A stretch of DNA of 64,000 bases, from positions 1,240,001 to 1,304,000 of the forward strand of contig OZ244860.1 of NCBI GenBank assembly GCA_965221035.1, read 5' to 3'. Both the position numbers and the translations under genes were made by a program. The DNA is from UBA6522 sp965221035 (GTDB lineage: Bacteria; Pseudomonadota; Gammaproteobacteria; Steroidobacterales; Rariloculaceae). The notes beneath the pieces were generated by a model. That model searched no databases and had not been told where the DNA came from. It was given only the letters and a program-made list of their open reading frames with translations. This document shows, in pieces, positions 17,622-26,295 of this stretch (within the stretch, counting starts at the first letter, position 1; every line of letters starts with the position of its first letter).

Positions 17622-17962
17622 TTCGCGCGCGTCCAACCGGATGATGCCGAGGGTGCAGCTGGACAGGGGCCGAGCGCTTAACCTCGCCCGCCATCCCTGG
17701 CTGGCTCGGATCGGTGCGCGGCGCTCCTGGCCATCCATGGCCCCGCGCCGCGCACACGACGCGCTCGGCCCCTGTCCAGCTGCACCCTCGGCATCATCCT
17801 CCCCCCCTGGTGTCGGTCGGTCCGGGTTGCTGCACGCATGCGTCCGCTACTGTGAAGCGGGTATTGGTATTGGACTGCGATGATGTTTGTGGCCGCTTTG
17901 CGCATCATGCAGTACACTGGCCGCCACGCTTGGAAGAGGAATGGCTCCCCGGAGGTAAAGCC
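17622..17962. other. gmk-rpoZ intergenic region (341 bp)
   Basis: This gene-free stretch is dominated by the inverted-repeat element at 17639-17799. The remaining 17800-17962 includes the rpoZ ribosome-binding site GGAGG at 17951-17955. A TACACT hexamer just upstream could be a -10 element for rpoZ, but I find no well-spaced -35. Open frames on both strands here are products of the palindrome. Confidence 0.6.
17639..17799. repeat. 161-bp palindromic element with perfect 39-bp terminal inverted repeats
   Basis: The left arm 17639-17677 is the exact reverse complement of the right arm 17761-17799 (39/39 bases, beginning GGATGATGCCGAGGGTGCAG). A nested 11-bp inverted repeat lies inside (17714-17724 with 17745-17755), then a 6-bp one (17729-17734 with 17737-17742). 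The transcript could fold into one long branched hairpin. No target duplication is visible at the ends and no T-run follows, so it looks more like a miniature non-autonomous element than a simple terminator. Confidence 0.85.
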
Positions 17963-18262
17963 GTGGCCCGGATCACCGTAGAGGACTGCACGGACAACGT
18001 ACCGAACCTGTTTCAGCTGGTGCTGGTGGCCGCCAAGCGCGCACGGCAACTGGCGAACGGCGCCGAACCCCTTGTGCCCTGGGAGAACGACAAGCCCACG
18101 GTGGTCGCGCTGCGCGAAGTAGCCGAAGGGTACATCACCGAGTCGATTCTGGAGGAGCGCGAACGGATGCCGGATGAACTGGCCGACGGTGAACAGCCTC
18201 CCTCGACGCTGCCCGGAGACCTGTTCCTGTCGGGACCGTTTTTCACGGCGTCCGGCGAATGA
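17963..18262 (+). CDS. rpoZ: RNA polymerase omega subunit
   Basis: A small RNA polymerase subunit that aids beta' folding and (p)ppGpp response. The GTG at 17963 follows GGAGG at 17951-17955; the protein begins VARITVEDCTDNVPNLFQLV, where E. coli omega has an equivalent ARVTVQDAVEKIGNRF motif, and continues with AAKRARQL. At 99 aa it is slightly longer than E. coli (91). It lies in the widely conserved gmk-rpoZ-spoT order, 33 bp before spoT. Confidence 0.93.
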   Translation: MARITVEDCTDNVPNLFQLVLVAAKRARQLANGAEPLVPWENDKPTVVALREVAEGYITESILEERERMPDELADGEQPPSTLPGDLFLSGPFFTASGE

Positions 18263-18295
18263 GGTCGTCACCATCGGCGGGGACCGGGATCTCGC

Positions 18296-20449
18296 ATGGG
18301 TTATTCGGCCACAATCAGAGAACGCGTTCCATCCATTCGGCGGGTGGACGGACTCGGCGAGCTCATGGGCAAGCTCGAGAGCTATCTCCCGGAGTCCGAA
18401 CTGCACGGCGTTCTTGACGCTTATGAAGCCGCCTCCGCGGCACACGACGGCCAGCAGCGTCTCAGCGGAGACGATTACATCACTCACCCGATTGCGGTTG
18501 CGCGAATTCTCGCGGAACTGCACCTGGACCCCGGCTCGATCAAGGCGGCCCTGCTGCACGATGTCCTCGAAGATACCCCCTGTACACTGGACGAAATAAA
18601 CGGTCGATTCGGGGATGACGTGGCGCTGCTGGTGGACGGCGTCAGCAAGCTGGACAAGTTGCGTTTCGACAGCGCCATCGAAGCCCAGGCCGAGTCGTTC
18701 CGCAAGATGCTCCTGGCCATGGTGCGTGACCTCCGGGTCATCCTGGTCAAGCTGGCCGACCGGACCCACAACATGCGCACCATCGAGCACCTGCCGGCGC
18801 AAAAGCGGCGGCGGATCGCCAAGGAAACACTGGAAATCTATGCCCCCATCGCCAACCGGCTGGGCATGTACAGCCTGAAGGTGGAACTGGAGGAATTGGG
18901 CTTCAAGGCGTTCACGCCGTTCCGGTACCGGGTGCTGGACCGCGCCTTGCGCAGGTCCAGGGGCAGCCAGAGGCAATTCCTGAGAAAGATCGTCGCCAAC
19001 CTGAGAAAACGGATCTCCGAACGCGACATCAAGGCCCGCCTGGTCGCTCGGGAAAAAAGGCTATACAGCATCTATTCCAAGATGCGCCGCAAACACATTC
19101 CGCTGTCCGAGATCGTCGACGTCTTCGGCGTGCGGATCGTTGTCCCCGATATCGACTCCTGCTATCGGATGCTGGGACTTGTCCACGAGCTCTACAAGCC
19201 CATGCCGGGCCGCTTCAAGGACTATATCTCGATCCCCCGTGTCAACGGCTACCAGTCACTGCACACGACCCTGTTCGGCCCCAGGAGCATGCCCCTGGAG
19301 GTACAGATCAGGACCGAGGAGATGGATCGGGTCGCCGAGCGCGGGATCGCCGCCAACTGGCAGTACAAGGCCGTTGAAAAACAGACTCACGGCGCCGAAG
19401 CCAAGGCCCGGGAGTGGCTGCGGAACCTCATGGAAATGCAGCAAGCGGCGAATTCGGAGGAGTTCCTGGAAACCGTCAAGGCCGACCTGTTCCCCGACAA
19501 GGTCTATGTCTTCACGCCCAAGGGCGACATCCTGCGGTTGCCCAGGGGCGCCACCGTGGTGGACTTCGCCTTCGCCGTGCACACCGACATCGGCAACCGA
19601 TGCGTCGCCGGCAAGATCGCCCGTCGAGAAGTGCCGCTGAACACCACGCTTGAGAATGGCGACACCGTGGAAATCGTCACGGCCCGTTCCAGGCGGCCAA
19701 ACCCCAACTGGGTCAACTTCGTCACCACCGGCAAGGCCCGCAACGCCATCCGGGCGTATCTGAAGAATCTGAGACGCGAGGAAGCGCGCAAGCTGGGCAA
19801 GCAGCTGCTCAGCCAGGCGTTGCGGCCGTACTCGCTGAATCTGCGCCGATTGCGAAACGCCCAACGGGGCAGCCTGCTCGGGGAACTGGGTATTTCGGCC
19901 ATGGATGAAGTCTACGTGCAAGTGGGGCTCGGTGAACGCCTGGCGCCGGTGGTGGCCGGAATGCTCGCGCAGCAACTGGGCAAGAACGGCGACGCAGAAA
20001 CGGAACGGAAACCGCTCGAAATCGCCGGCACGGAAGGATTGGTGGTGACCTACGCTGGCTGCTGCCACCCGATTCCGGGAGACAGGATCATCGGCTACAT
20101 GTCCACCGGACGAGGCGTGACCATCCATCGGGACAAATGCCACAACGTCGCGGCTTTCAGGAAACAACCCGCCAAGTGGATCCCTGTGGACTGGCGCCGG
20201 GGCGTCGAGGGCGAGTTTCAGTCGGAGATCCGTGTCAGGACCCTGAACCGGGTGGGCCTGCTGGCCGATGTGGCCGGCCGCATTTCCGCTTCGTTCAGCA
20301 ACATCCGCCACGTGGCCGTTGAATCCTCCGACGACGAGTCCATGCTGCTTTTCAGGCTCAACGTGCGTGACCGGCGCCACCTGGCTCAGGTCATGCGCAG
20401 CATCCGCACCAATCCGGGCGTGGTCCGTGTCTCCCGTACGCCCGCCTGA
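18296..20449 (+). CDS. spoT: Bifunctional (p)ppGpp synthase/hydrolase SpoT
   Basis: Controls the stringent-response alarmone. Domain order in 717 aa: HD hydrolase (LLHDVLEDTP near residue 85, and RTHNMRT), RelA/SpoT synthetase (RFKDYISIPRVNGYQSLHT near 305-325 and EVQIRTEEMD), TGS (LFPDKVYVFTPKGDILRLPR), a zinc-finger/helical region with AGCCHPIPGD, and a C-terminal ACT domain. Both catalytic domains keep their key motifs, so it is probably bifunctional. It sits between rpoZ and ridA; no relA is in view. Confidence 0.95.
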   Translation: MGYSATIRERVPSIRRVDGLGELMGKLESYLPESELHGVLDAYEAASAAHDGQQRLSGDDYITHPIAVARILAELHLDPGSIKAALLHDVLEDTPCTLDEINGRFGDDVALLVDGVSKLDKLRFDSAIEAQAESFRKMLLAMVRDLRVILVKLADRTHNMRTIEHLPAQKRRRIAKETLEIYAPIANRLGMYSLKVELEELGFKAFTPFRYRVLDRALRRSRGSQRQFLRKIVANLRKRISERDIKARLVAREKRLYSIYSKMRRKHIPLSEIVDVFGVRIVVPDIDSCYRMLGLVHELYKPMPGRFKDYISIPRVNGYQSLHTTLFGPRSMPLEVQIRTEEMDRVAERGIAANWQYKAVEKQTHGAEAKAREWLRNLMEMQQAANSEEFLETVKADLFPDKVYVFTPKGDILRLPRGATVVDFAFAVHTDIGNRCVAGKIARREVPLNTTLENGDTVEIVTARSRRPNPNWVNFVTTGKARNAIRAYLKNLRREEARKLGKQLLSQALRPYSLNLRRLRNAQRGSLLGELGISAMDEVYVQVGLGERLAPVVAGMLAQQLGKNGDAETERKPLEIAGTEGLVVTYAGCCHPIPGDRIIGYMSTGRGVTIHRDKCHNVAAFRKQPAKWIPVDWRRGVEGEFQSEIRVRTLNRVGLLADVAGRISASFSNIRHVAVESSDDESMLLFRLNVRDRRHLAQVMRSIRTNPGVVRVSRTPA

Positions 20450-20453
20450 CACC

Positions 20454-20834
20454 ATGGCATTCGAGCGCATTCGCACCTCCGCCGCCCCGGCCGCCATCGG
20501 AACCTACAGCCAGGCGGTACGCGCCGGTGAAACGGTCTACCTTTCGGGACAGATTCCCCTGGATCCGGAAACCATGGAACTGGTCTCGGGCGGCATCGAC
20601 GCCCAGATCCGCCAGGTTTTCGACAATCTGGCCGCCATTGCCCAGGCGGCCGGAGGCGGCCTCAGCGACATCGTCAAGCTCACCGTTTATCTCACGGACC
20701 TGGGACATTTCCCGCGGGTCAACGAGATCATGGCGCTGTATTTCGACGAGCCCTACCCTGCCCGCGCCGCCGTCGGCGTGGCGGCGCTGCCCAAGGCGGC
20801 GGCGGTTGAGATGGAAGCGGTGCTGGTTGTCTGA
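20454..20834 (+). CDS. ridA: RidA family reactive-intermediate deaminase
   Basis: Hydrolyses reactive enamine/imine intermediates (for example 2-aminoacrylate) released by PLP enzymes. The start is the ATG at 20454, 4 bases after spoT; 126 aa. Motifs: IGTYSQAVRAGETVYLSGQIPLDP, NEIMALYF, and PARAAVGVAALPKAAAVEME, including the Arg that binds the substrate carboxylate. spoT-ridA-recG order is conserved in many Gammaproteobacteria. Confidence 0.95.
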   Translation: MAFERIRTSAAPAAIGTYSQAVRAGETVYLSGQIPLDPETMELVSGGIDAQIRQVFDNLAAIAQAAGGGLSDIVKLTVYLTDLGHFPRVNEIMALYFDEPYPARAAVGVAALPKAAAVEMEAVLVV

Positions 20835-22917
20835 CCCCGCCGATACCCGGAGTTCAGCCCTTGCCAGGCCGGTCGCCGCGCTCCGGGGCGTTGGCCCGCG
20901 GATCGCCGAACGATTGTCCCGCCTCGGAGTGGAACGAGTCGCGGACCTGCTCTGCCTGCTGCCGCTGCGTTACGAGGACAGAACGCGGATCCGGCCTCTG
21001 GGCGGTCTCCGGATCGGGGAGCGTGTGCTGATCGAGGGCCAGGTCGAACTCGCCGAAGTGGCGTACCGCCACCGCCGCTTGCTCCTGTGCCGTCTCGCAG
21101 ACAACACCGGCGCGATCACCCTGCGGTTCTTCCACTTCGGCCGTGTCCAGCAACAGCAACTGGTGCGTGGCGCACAACTGCGTTGTTTCGGCGAAGTGCG
21201 CAACGGGCCTACCGGGCTTGAAATGGTCCATCCCGAATACCGCGTCGTCGGCGCCGAGCCGGACCCTCCCGGAACGGCCCTGACGCCCATCTACCCGACG
21301 ACCGAAGGGTTGCACCAACAGCGCCTGCGCCGATTGATCCGCCAGTCCATGGCGATCATGGAGAACAGCGACGCTGTCGATTACCTGCATGATCGACTCC
21401 CCGACAACTACCCTGCATTCGGCGATTCGATCAGGTTCCTGCACGGCCCGCCCCAGGGCACGGACATCACACCGTTGCTGGCAGGCACCCATCCCTGCCA
21501 GCGGCGACTCGCCCTGGAGGAACTGGTGGCCCAGCGGCTGAGCCTGCAGCGACTCAACCTGGGCCGTCGCCGCGAACGCGCCGTGGCACTCAAGGACGAC
21601 CGCGGGCTCCTTCCGGTGTTCACATCGCGGTTGCCGTTCCGATTGACCCGGGCGCAGCAGGCAGCGCTTGAGGAGATTCTCGCGGACCTCGCCTCGACTT
21701 CACCCATGCATCGGCTCCTGCAGGGAGACGTGGGTTCGGGGAAGACCGTGGTCGCGGCCGCGGCGGCCGTCGCGGCGGCCTCGGCAGGCCATCAGACCGC
21801 GGTGATGGTCCCAACCGAATTGCTGGCGGAACAGCAGTTTACCGCCATCGCCGACTGGCTGACCCCCGTGGATCTCACGGTGCGCCTGCTGACCGGTTCG
21901 GTCACCGGTTCGGCCCGATCTCAAGCGCTTGACGATATCGAATCGGGCCGCGCCCGGATCGTCGTCGGCACCCACGCGCTGTTCCAGCACGGCGTCCGCT
22001 TCGCGCGCCTTGCGCTGATCATCGTCGACGAGCAACACCGATTCGGAGTCAACCAGCGACTGGAACTGAAGCTCAAGGGCCGCAAGGGCCTGCTTTCGCC
22101 GCACCAGCTGGTGATGACCGCGACTCCCATCCCCAGAACGCTGACCATGACCGCCTATGCCGACCTTGACTGTTCGATCATCGACGAGCTGCCGCCGGGG
22201 CGCCAGCCCGTGGGCACCGCCGTGATGCCGCAGGACCGCCGGGCCGAACTGGTGCGGAGGGTCCGGGCCCACTGCGGTGGAGGCCACCAGGCCTACTGGG
22301 TCTGTCCTTTGATCGAGGAGTCGGAAAATATCGATTCGCAGGCCGCGACCGAGATCGGCAGGGAGCTTGCCGACGCCCTGCCGGACCTGAACGTCGGCCT
22401 GGTCCACGGACGGATGCCTTCCGCCGATAAGGAACGCGTCATGCGGGCGTTCAGCTCCGGCGAACTGCAAGTCCTTGTGGCGACCACGGTGGTGGAAGTC
22501 GGCGTGGACGTGCCCGGCGCGAGCCTCATGGTCATCGAGAACGCCGAGCGCATGGGGCTCTCGCAACTGCATCAACTGCGAGGCCGGGTGGGCCGCGGTC
22601 GAGACGCATCGCACTGCGTGCTGCTGTACAAGCCGCCCCTCACCGAGGTCGCCGACGCGCGTTTGCGCGTGCTGCGGTCCACCACCGACGGCTTTGCCAT
22701 CGCCCAGAAGGATCTGGAGCTGAGGGGGCCCGGCGAGGTACTGGGCACGCGCCAGACCGGTCTCATGCAACTGCGGGTCGCGGACATCGTCAGGGACGCC
22801 GACCTCCTGCCGGACGTCATCCGCATTTCCGACGATTTGCTGGCGAACCATCCGCGACGTGTGGACCCCTTGATCGAACGCTGGACCCGCGGCGGCGACG
22901 AGTACGCCAAGGTATGA
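20827..22917 (+). CDS. recG: ATP-dependent DNA helicase RecG
   Basis: A branch-migrating helicase that remodels stalled replication forks. It has an N-terminal wedge/OB domain (ALRGVGPRIAERLSRL; LCLLPLRYEDRT), Walker A GDVGSGKTVVA, DEQH box (IIVDEQHRFGV), ATPIPRTL, and the C-terminal QLRGRVGRG. The only plausible start near the conserved N-terminus is TTG at 20827, overlapping ridA by 8 bp, giving 696 aa (E. coli 693). The frame stays open to 20527, but that part is antiphase ridA sequence. It overlaps ubiA by 4 bp (ATGA). Confidence 0.93.
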   Translation: MSDPADTRSSALARPVAALRGVGPRIAERLSRLGVERVADLLCLLPLRYEDRTRIRPLGGLRIGERVLIEGQVELAEVAYRHRRLLLCRLADNTGAITLRFFHFGRVQQQQLVRGAQLRCFGEVRNGPTGLEMVHPEYRVVGAEPDPPGTALTPIYPTTEGLHQQRLRRLIRQSMAIMENSDAVDYLHDRLPDNYPAFGDSIRFLHGPPQGTDITPLLAGTHPCQRRLALEELVAQRLSLQRLNLGRRRERAVALKDDRGLLPVFTSRLPFRLTRAQQAALEEILADLASTSPMHRLLQGDVGSGKTVVAAAAAVAAASAGHQTAVMVPTELLAEQQFTAIADWLTPVDLTVRLLTGSVTGSARSQALDDIESGRARIVVGTHALFQHGVRFARLALIIVDEQHRFGVNQRLELKLKGRKGLLSPHQLVMTATPIPRTLTMTAYADLDCSIIDELPPGRQPVGTAVMPQDRRAELVRRVRAHCGGGHQAYWVCPLIEESENIDSQAATEIGRELADALPDLNVGLVHGRMPSADKERVMRAFSSGELQVLVATTVVEVGVDVPGASLMVIENAERMGLSQLHQLRGRVGRGRDASHCVLLYKPPLTEVADARLRVLRSTTDGFAIAQKDLELRGPGEVLGTRQTGLMQLRVADIVRDADLLPDVIRISDDLLANHPRRVDPLIERWTRGGDEYAKV

Positions 22918-23780
22918 ACCTGCCTCCCCGCCTCGGAGCCTATACCCGGCTGGTACGGCTGCATCAGCCGGTGGGCATCTGGCTGTTGCTGTGGCCGACG
23001 CTCTGGGCGCTCTGGATTGCCGGACAAGGACATCCGGACCAGCGGATATTCGTCGTCTTCGTGATCGGCACGGTGGTGCTCCGATCGGCGGGATGCATCA
23101 TCAACGACTACGCCGACCGCAGGATCGACGCCCACGTCCGGCGGACACGACACCGCCCGCTGGCCACCGGCGAGGTGTCCGTCGCAGGCGCCCTGACGCT
23201 GTTCGTCATCCTGATGCTTGTGGGCCTTGCGCTGGTGTTGACGATGAACCGTCTGACCGTGCTCCTGGCGGTGATGGGCGCCTGCGTCACGGTGCTCTAT
23301 CCGTTCACCAAGCGCTTCATCTCCTTCCCGCAGTTCGTGCTCGGCATCGCCTTTGCCTGGGGCGTGCCCATGGCGTTCGCGGCTCAACTGGGCGAGGTGC
23401 CGCCCGTCGGTTGGGCCCTGTTCGCCATGACGGTCGTCTGGGGCATGATCTACGACACCGAGTACGCCATGGCGGACCGGGCCGACGACCTCAAGATCGG
23501 CGTGCGGTCCATCGCCGTGCTGCTCGGCAACATGGACCGTCTGTTCGTCGGCGTCCTGCAGGCCCTGTTTGTCTGCGCGCTCATCCTGATCGGCCGAAAC
23601 CTCGACCGGGGTGCCTGGTTCCTGCTGGGCGCCGCCGCCGCCGCGACGTGCTTCCTTTATCAGCAGCACCTGGTGCGGGAAAGGGATTCCGCGCGCTGCT
23701 TCGCGGCGTTCCGGAACAATACGATCCTGGGAGCCTTCGTCTTCGCCGCGATCCTGCTGGACTATCAATTCGAGTCATAG
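22914..23780 (+). CDS. ubiA: 4-hydroxybenzoate polyprenyltransferase
   Basis: A membrane prenyltransferase attaching the polyprenyl tail to 4-hydroxybenzoate in ubiquinone synthesis. 288 aa with about eight or nine hydrophobic segments. The two Asp-rich motifs are visible: NDYADRRIDAHVRRTRHRPL near residue 65 and YDTEYAMADRADD near residue 180. The start overlaps the recG stop (ATGA). Ubiquinone use agrees with the aerobic respiratory genes elsewhere in the window. Confidence 0.95.
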   Translation: MNLPPRLGAYTRLVRLHQPVGIWLLLWPTLWALWIAGQGHPDQRIFVVFVIGTVVLRSAGCIINDYADRRIDAHVRRTRHRPLATGEVSVAGALTLFVILMLVGLALVLTMNRLTVLLAVMGACVTVLYPFTKRFISFPQFVLGIAFAWGVPMAFAAQLGEVPPVGWALFAMTVVWGMIYDTEYAMADRADDLKIGVRSIAVLLGNMDRLFVGVLQALFVCALILIGRNLDRGAWFLLGAAAAATCFLYQQHLVRERDSARCFAAFRNNTILGAFVFAAILLDYQFES

Positions 23781-23782
23781 AA

Positions 23783-23877
23783 GCGTGCGCCGCAGGAATT
23801 CACGGCCGCAAATCCGCTCTCATCCGCCCCTCCAACCGGTCAAAGGGACGACGATGGCGAATTCCTGCGGCCAACGC
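23783..23877. repeat. ~95-bp inverted-repeat element downstream of ubiA
   Basis: A perfect 13-bp arm GCCGCAGGAATTC at 23789-23801 is repeated inverted at 23859-23871. Including outer bases (GCGT/ACGC) 17 of 19 positions pair. The 57-bp interior has no open frame of note. It begins just after the ubiA stop. It could act as a terminator-like hairpin or be a degenerate miniature element; no T-run is visible. Confidence 0.6.
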
Positions 23878-24066
23878 TCCTGGCGGTCCATGGCCTGATC
23901 CCCATACGTTGCATGATCGTTGCCACGGTGTCACGGCAACCATGCTACGCTACGGACACACTTGTTTGCCGGAGGAAAAACGCCGTCTGGCAAGCGACAG
24001 TTCCGATACCTTGAAGAAATCCGGGACACGTGGCGTCCGTGGCGATTCGCCCGGGAGACTGACGAA

Positions 24067-25149
24067 ATGCCGAACATCACACGATGGATAGCAATTGCAG
24101 CCTTGCTGGCGTCGAGCATGCCGGCGTTGGCGCAGTGGCTGACGCTTGCCACGCCGGACGTACCGCGAACGGCCGACGGTGCCCCCGACCTGTCCGCGCC
24201 CGCGCCCCGCACACCCGGCGGCCACATCGATCTGACGGGGCTTTGGATTCCGGTGAAAGTCTCGGGCAACCTGCTGGATCCGGCAAATGTCCATGAGTGG
24301 GCACGATCACTGATGACCGAACGCGAGGCCCGCTACTTCCAGGACGATCCGCGTTTTCGGTGCCTGCCAAGCGGTCCGGGTTTCCTAACCCTGTCCGGCG
24401 CCAACTTCGGGATGAGGAGGATCGTGCAGCATCCATCCGTCATTGCAATCCTCAATGCCGACCTGAAATACCGGCAGATATTCATGGACGGGCGCCAGCT
24501 TGAGCCCGATCCCCACCCGATCTGGACGGGCTACTCTGTTGGTCGATGGGATGGCGATACACTGGTCGTTGAAAGTAATGGTTACAACGACAAGACGTGG
24601 CTGACAGCCCGCGGGTTGCCGCACACCGAGCGCCTGCGCATCACGGAGCGCTATCTTCGTACGGACTTCGGACACATCCGCCTTGATGCGAGCTACGAGG
24701 ATCCCGACGCGTTCGAATCGCCGCTGCGCGCGACGATCGAGTTCCGGCTCGCGGCTGACGAGGAAATGCTCGAACTCGTGTGCAACGAAGCCTCCGAGGG
24801 ACAAAGCCATTGGGGCGGTAACATCACGCAAGCCGATGTCAGGGTGGTGGAAGTTTCGCCTGAGACGTTGGCAAGGTACGTCGGAACCTACGAAGGCTAC
24901 TGGTTGAACTCCTGGACCCGTGTCGACATCACACTGGAAAACGGCGAACTCTTCCTGCTGCGGACGCCGCCCTACGCGAGAAATGCCAACGTCAGCGCTG
25001 AAAAATCGCGGCTGGTCGCACTGTCGGACACTGCATTCGAATGCCTCTGCGGACTGGGTTTCATTTTCACGGCCGTGGACGGAGAGATGGCGACCGAAGT
25101 GGCCGAGGTTCATGTCTCAGGCGCGTGGCCATTCTCCCGTGTGCCCTGA
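24067..25149 (+). CDS. Secreted conserved protein of unknown function
   Basis: A 360-aa protein with a clear signal peptide (RWIAIAALLASSMPALAQ). The body has YRQIFMDGRQLEPDPHPIWTG, GYSVGRWDGDTLVVES, NDKTWLTARGLPHTERLRITERY and EDPDAFESPL. I recognise this pattern as a large family of secreted or periplasmic proteins common in environmental Proteobacteria and Acidobacteria, but I know no established function. A C-terminal segment (VSPETLARYVGTYEGYW) resembles a lipocalin-like or beta-lactamase-associated tail. It is 49 bp upstream of a secreted MBL-fold hydrolase on the same strand. Confidence 0.8.
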   Translation: MPNITRWIAIAALLASSMPALAQWLTLATPDVPRTADGAPDLSAPAPRTPGGHIDLTGLWIPVKVSGNLLDPANVHEWARSLMTEREARYFQDDPRFRCLPSGPGFLTLSGANFGMRRIVQHPSVIAILNADLKYRQIFMDGRQLEPDPHPIWTGYSVGRWDGDTLVVESNGYNDKTWLTARGLPHTERLRITERYLRTDFGHIRLDASYEDPDAFESPLRATIEFRLAADEEMLELVCNEASEGQSHWGGNITQADVRVVEVSPETLARYVGTYEGYWLNSWTRVDITLENGELFLLRTPPYARNANVSAEKSRLVALSDTAFECLCGLGFIFTAVDGEMATEVAEVHVSGAWPFSRVP

Positions 25150-25198
25150 CAGTCCCGGCAAGAGGCTTGACACCAAGAATGTGGCAAGGACGTGGAAA

Positions 25199-26269
25199 AT
25201 GCATACCGTATTGATACTGGCCGCCGCGTTGCTGGCCGCAGTCCCGGGACGCGCACAAACGCCCGAGTTGCGCCGTACGTCCCTGAGCGAGGAAGTCGTT
25301 CGGACGATTGCGCACATCCATGGTGGCGCGTACCACGCCCGGACCAATCGCTCGGGAACCGTGTTTGTCGTGACGAACGAGGGAATCATTCTCGCCGATC
25401 CGCTCAGCCGCGATTTTGCGCTGTGGCTGAAGGAAGAGTTCGCGGTGCGATTCGGCGTGCCGGTGCGCTACGTGGTCTATAGCCATTACCACTGGGATCA
25501 CGGTTCGGGCGGTGAGGTTTTCGCGGACACGGCGGAATTTGTCGGCCACGCCAACATGCTCGCCTATCTTGAGATGCCCCCGCCGACGACGACACTCGCC
25601 GACGTGGTCGGCCAATACGAGCCGGTGGCCGCCCTGGACGCCAACGGCGATGGCCTGGTGCAGTTCAGCGAGACGCCCGACGACATGCAGCGCTTCCCTG
25701 GCAGCACGCAGAACATTTTCGAAGGGTTCGACGCGGATCGGAACGGCGAACTCAGCGGTGCCGAAATCGTGCGGGGACCCATCAGCTTCGTCCATCCACC
25801 GACCATCCGGTATACCGACGAGGTCGAGATCCGCCTGGGCGGCAAGCGGGTCCGGCTGACCTGGATGGGCAACATGAACCACTCCAACGATACGAGCCTG
25901 ATTACGTTTCCCGACGATGACGTGATGCTGATCGTGGACTACGTGTCGCGTCGCCTGCCCAACCGGGAGATGGATTACGAGCTCGGCGGATTCCCCGAGT
26001 GGATGGCGGCGATCGCACGGACCGAAGCCATGGCCATGGACTACGACTTCGTGGTCACGGGCCACGGTCCGGTAGGCACGTGGCAAGACGTCACGGCTTG
26101 GCGGGAGTATCTGGAGAAACTGCGCGATGCGGTCGCGGTGGGCATCGCGGCGGGGCAAACGCTGGAGCAGATGCAGCGAAACATCACCATGGACGAATAC
26201 AGCCACTGGGAAGGCTTCGAGTGGGTCGATGAAAACGTGCTCGGCATGTACCACTTCCTGACGGATTGA
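25199..26269 (+). CDS. Secreted MBL-fold hydrolase with two EF-hand loops
   Basis: A 356-aa protein with an N-terminal signal peptide (LILAAALLAAVPGRAQ). The metallo-beta-lactamase signature SHYHWDHG lies at residues 95-102, with further candidate ligands in GHANM, MNHSNDT, IVDYVS and VTGHGPVG. Between the first and later metal motifs are two canonical 12-residue EF-hand loops: DANGDGLVQFSE (residues 147-158) and DADRNGELSGAE (178-189), with acidic ligands at positions 1, 3, 5 and 12 and Gly at 6. The substrate is unknown. The likely cotranscribed neighbour is the secreted protein just upstream. Confidence 0.85.
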   Translation: MHTVLILAAALLAAVPGRAQTPELRRTSLSEEVVRTIAHIHGGAYHARTNRSGTVFVVTNEGIILADPLSRDFALWLKEEFAVRFGVPVRYVVYSHYHWDHGSGGEVFADTAEFVGHANMLAYLEMPPPTTTLADVVGQYEPVAALDANGDGLVQFSETPDDMQRFPGSTQNIFEGFDADRNGELSGAEIVRGPISFVHPPTIRYTDEVEIRLGGKRVRLTWMGNMNHSNDTSLITFPDDDVMLIVDYVSRRLPNREMDYELGGFPEWMAAIARTEAMAMDYDFVVTGHGPVGTWQDVTAWREYLEKLRDAVAVGIAAGQTLEQMQRNITMDEYSHWEGFEWVDENVLGMYHFLTD

Positions 26270-26295
26270 CGACCGTCATCGGGTCCGCCGCCGGG

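Noticed and set aside
17639..17799. Simple rho-independent terminator for gmk
   Set aside because: The hairpin arms are far longer than usual and no T-run follows; kept as an inverted-repeat element instead.
17678..18976. Long minus-strand open frame (432 codons) across rpoZ and spoT
   Set aside because: It is antisense to two clear genes and to the palindromic element; its translation has no recognisable domain. High G+C makes such shadows common.
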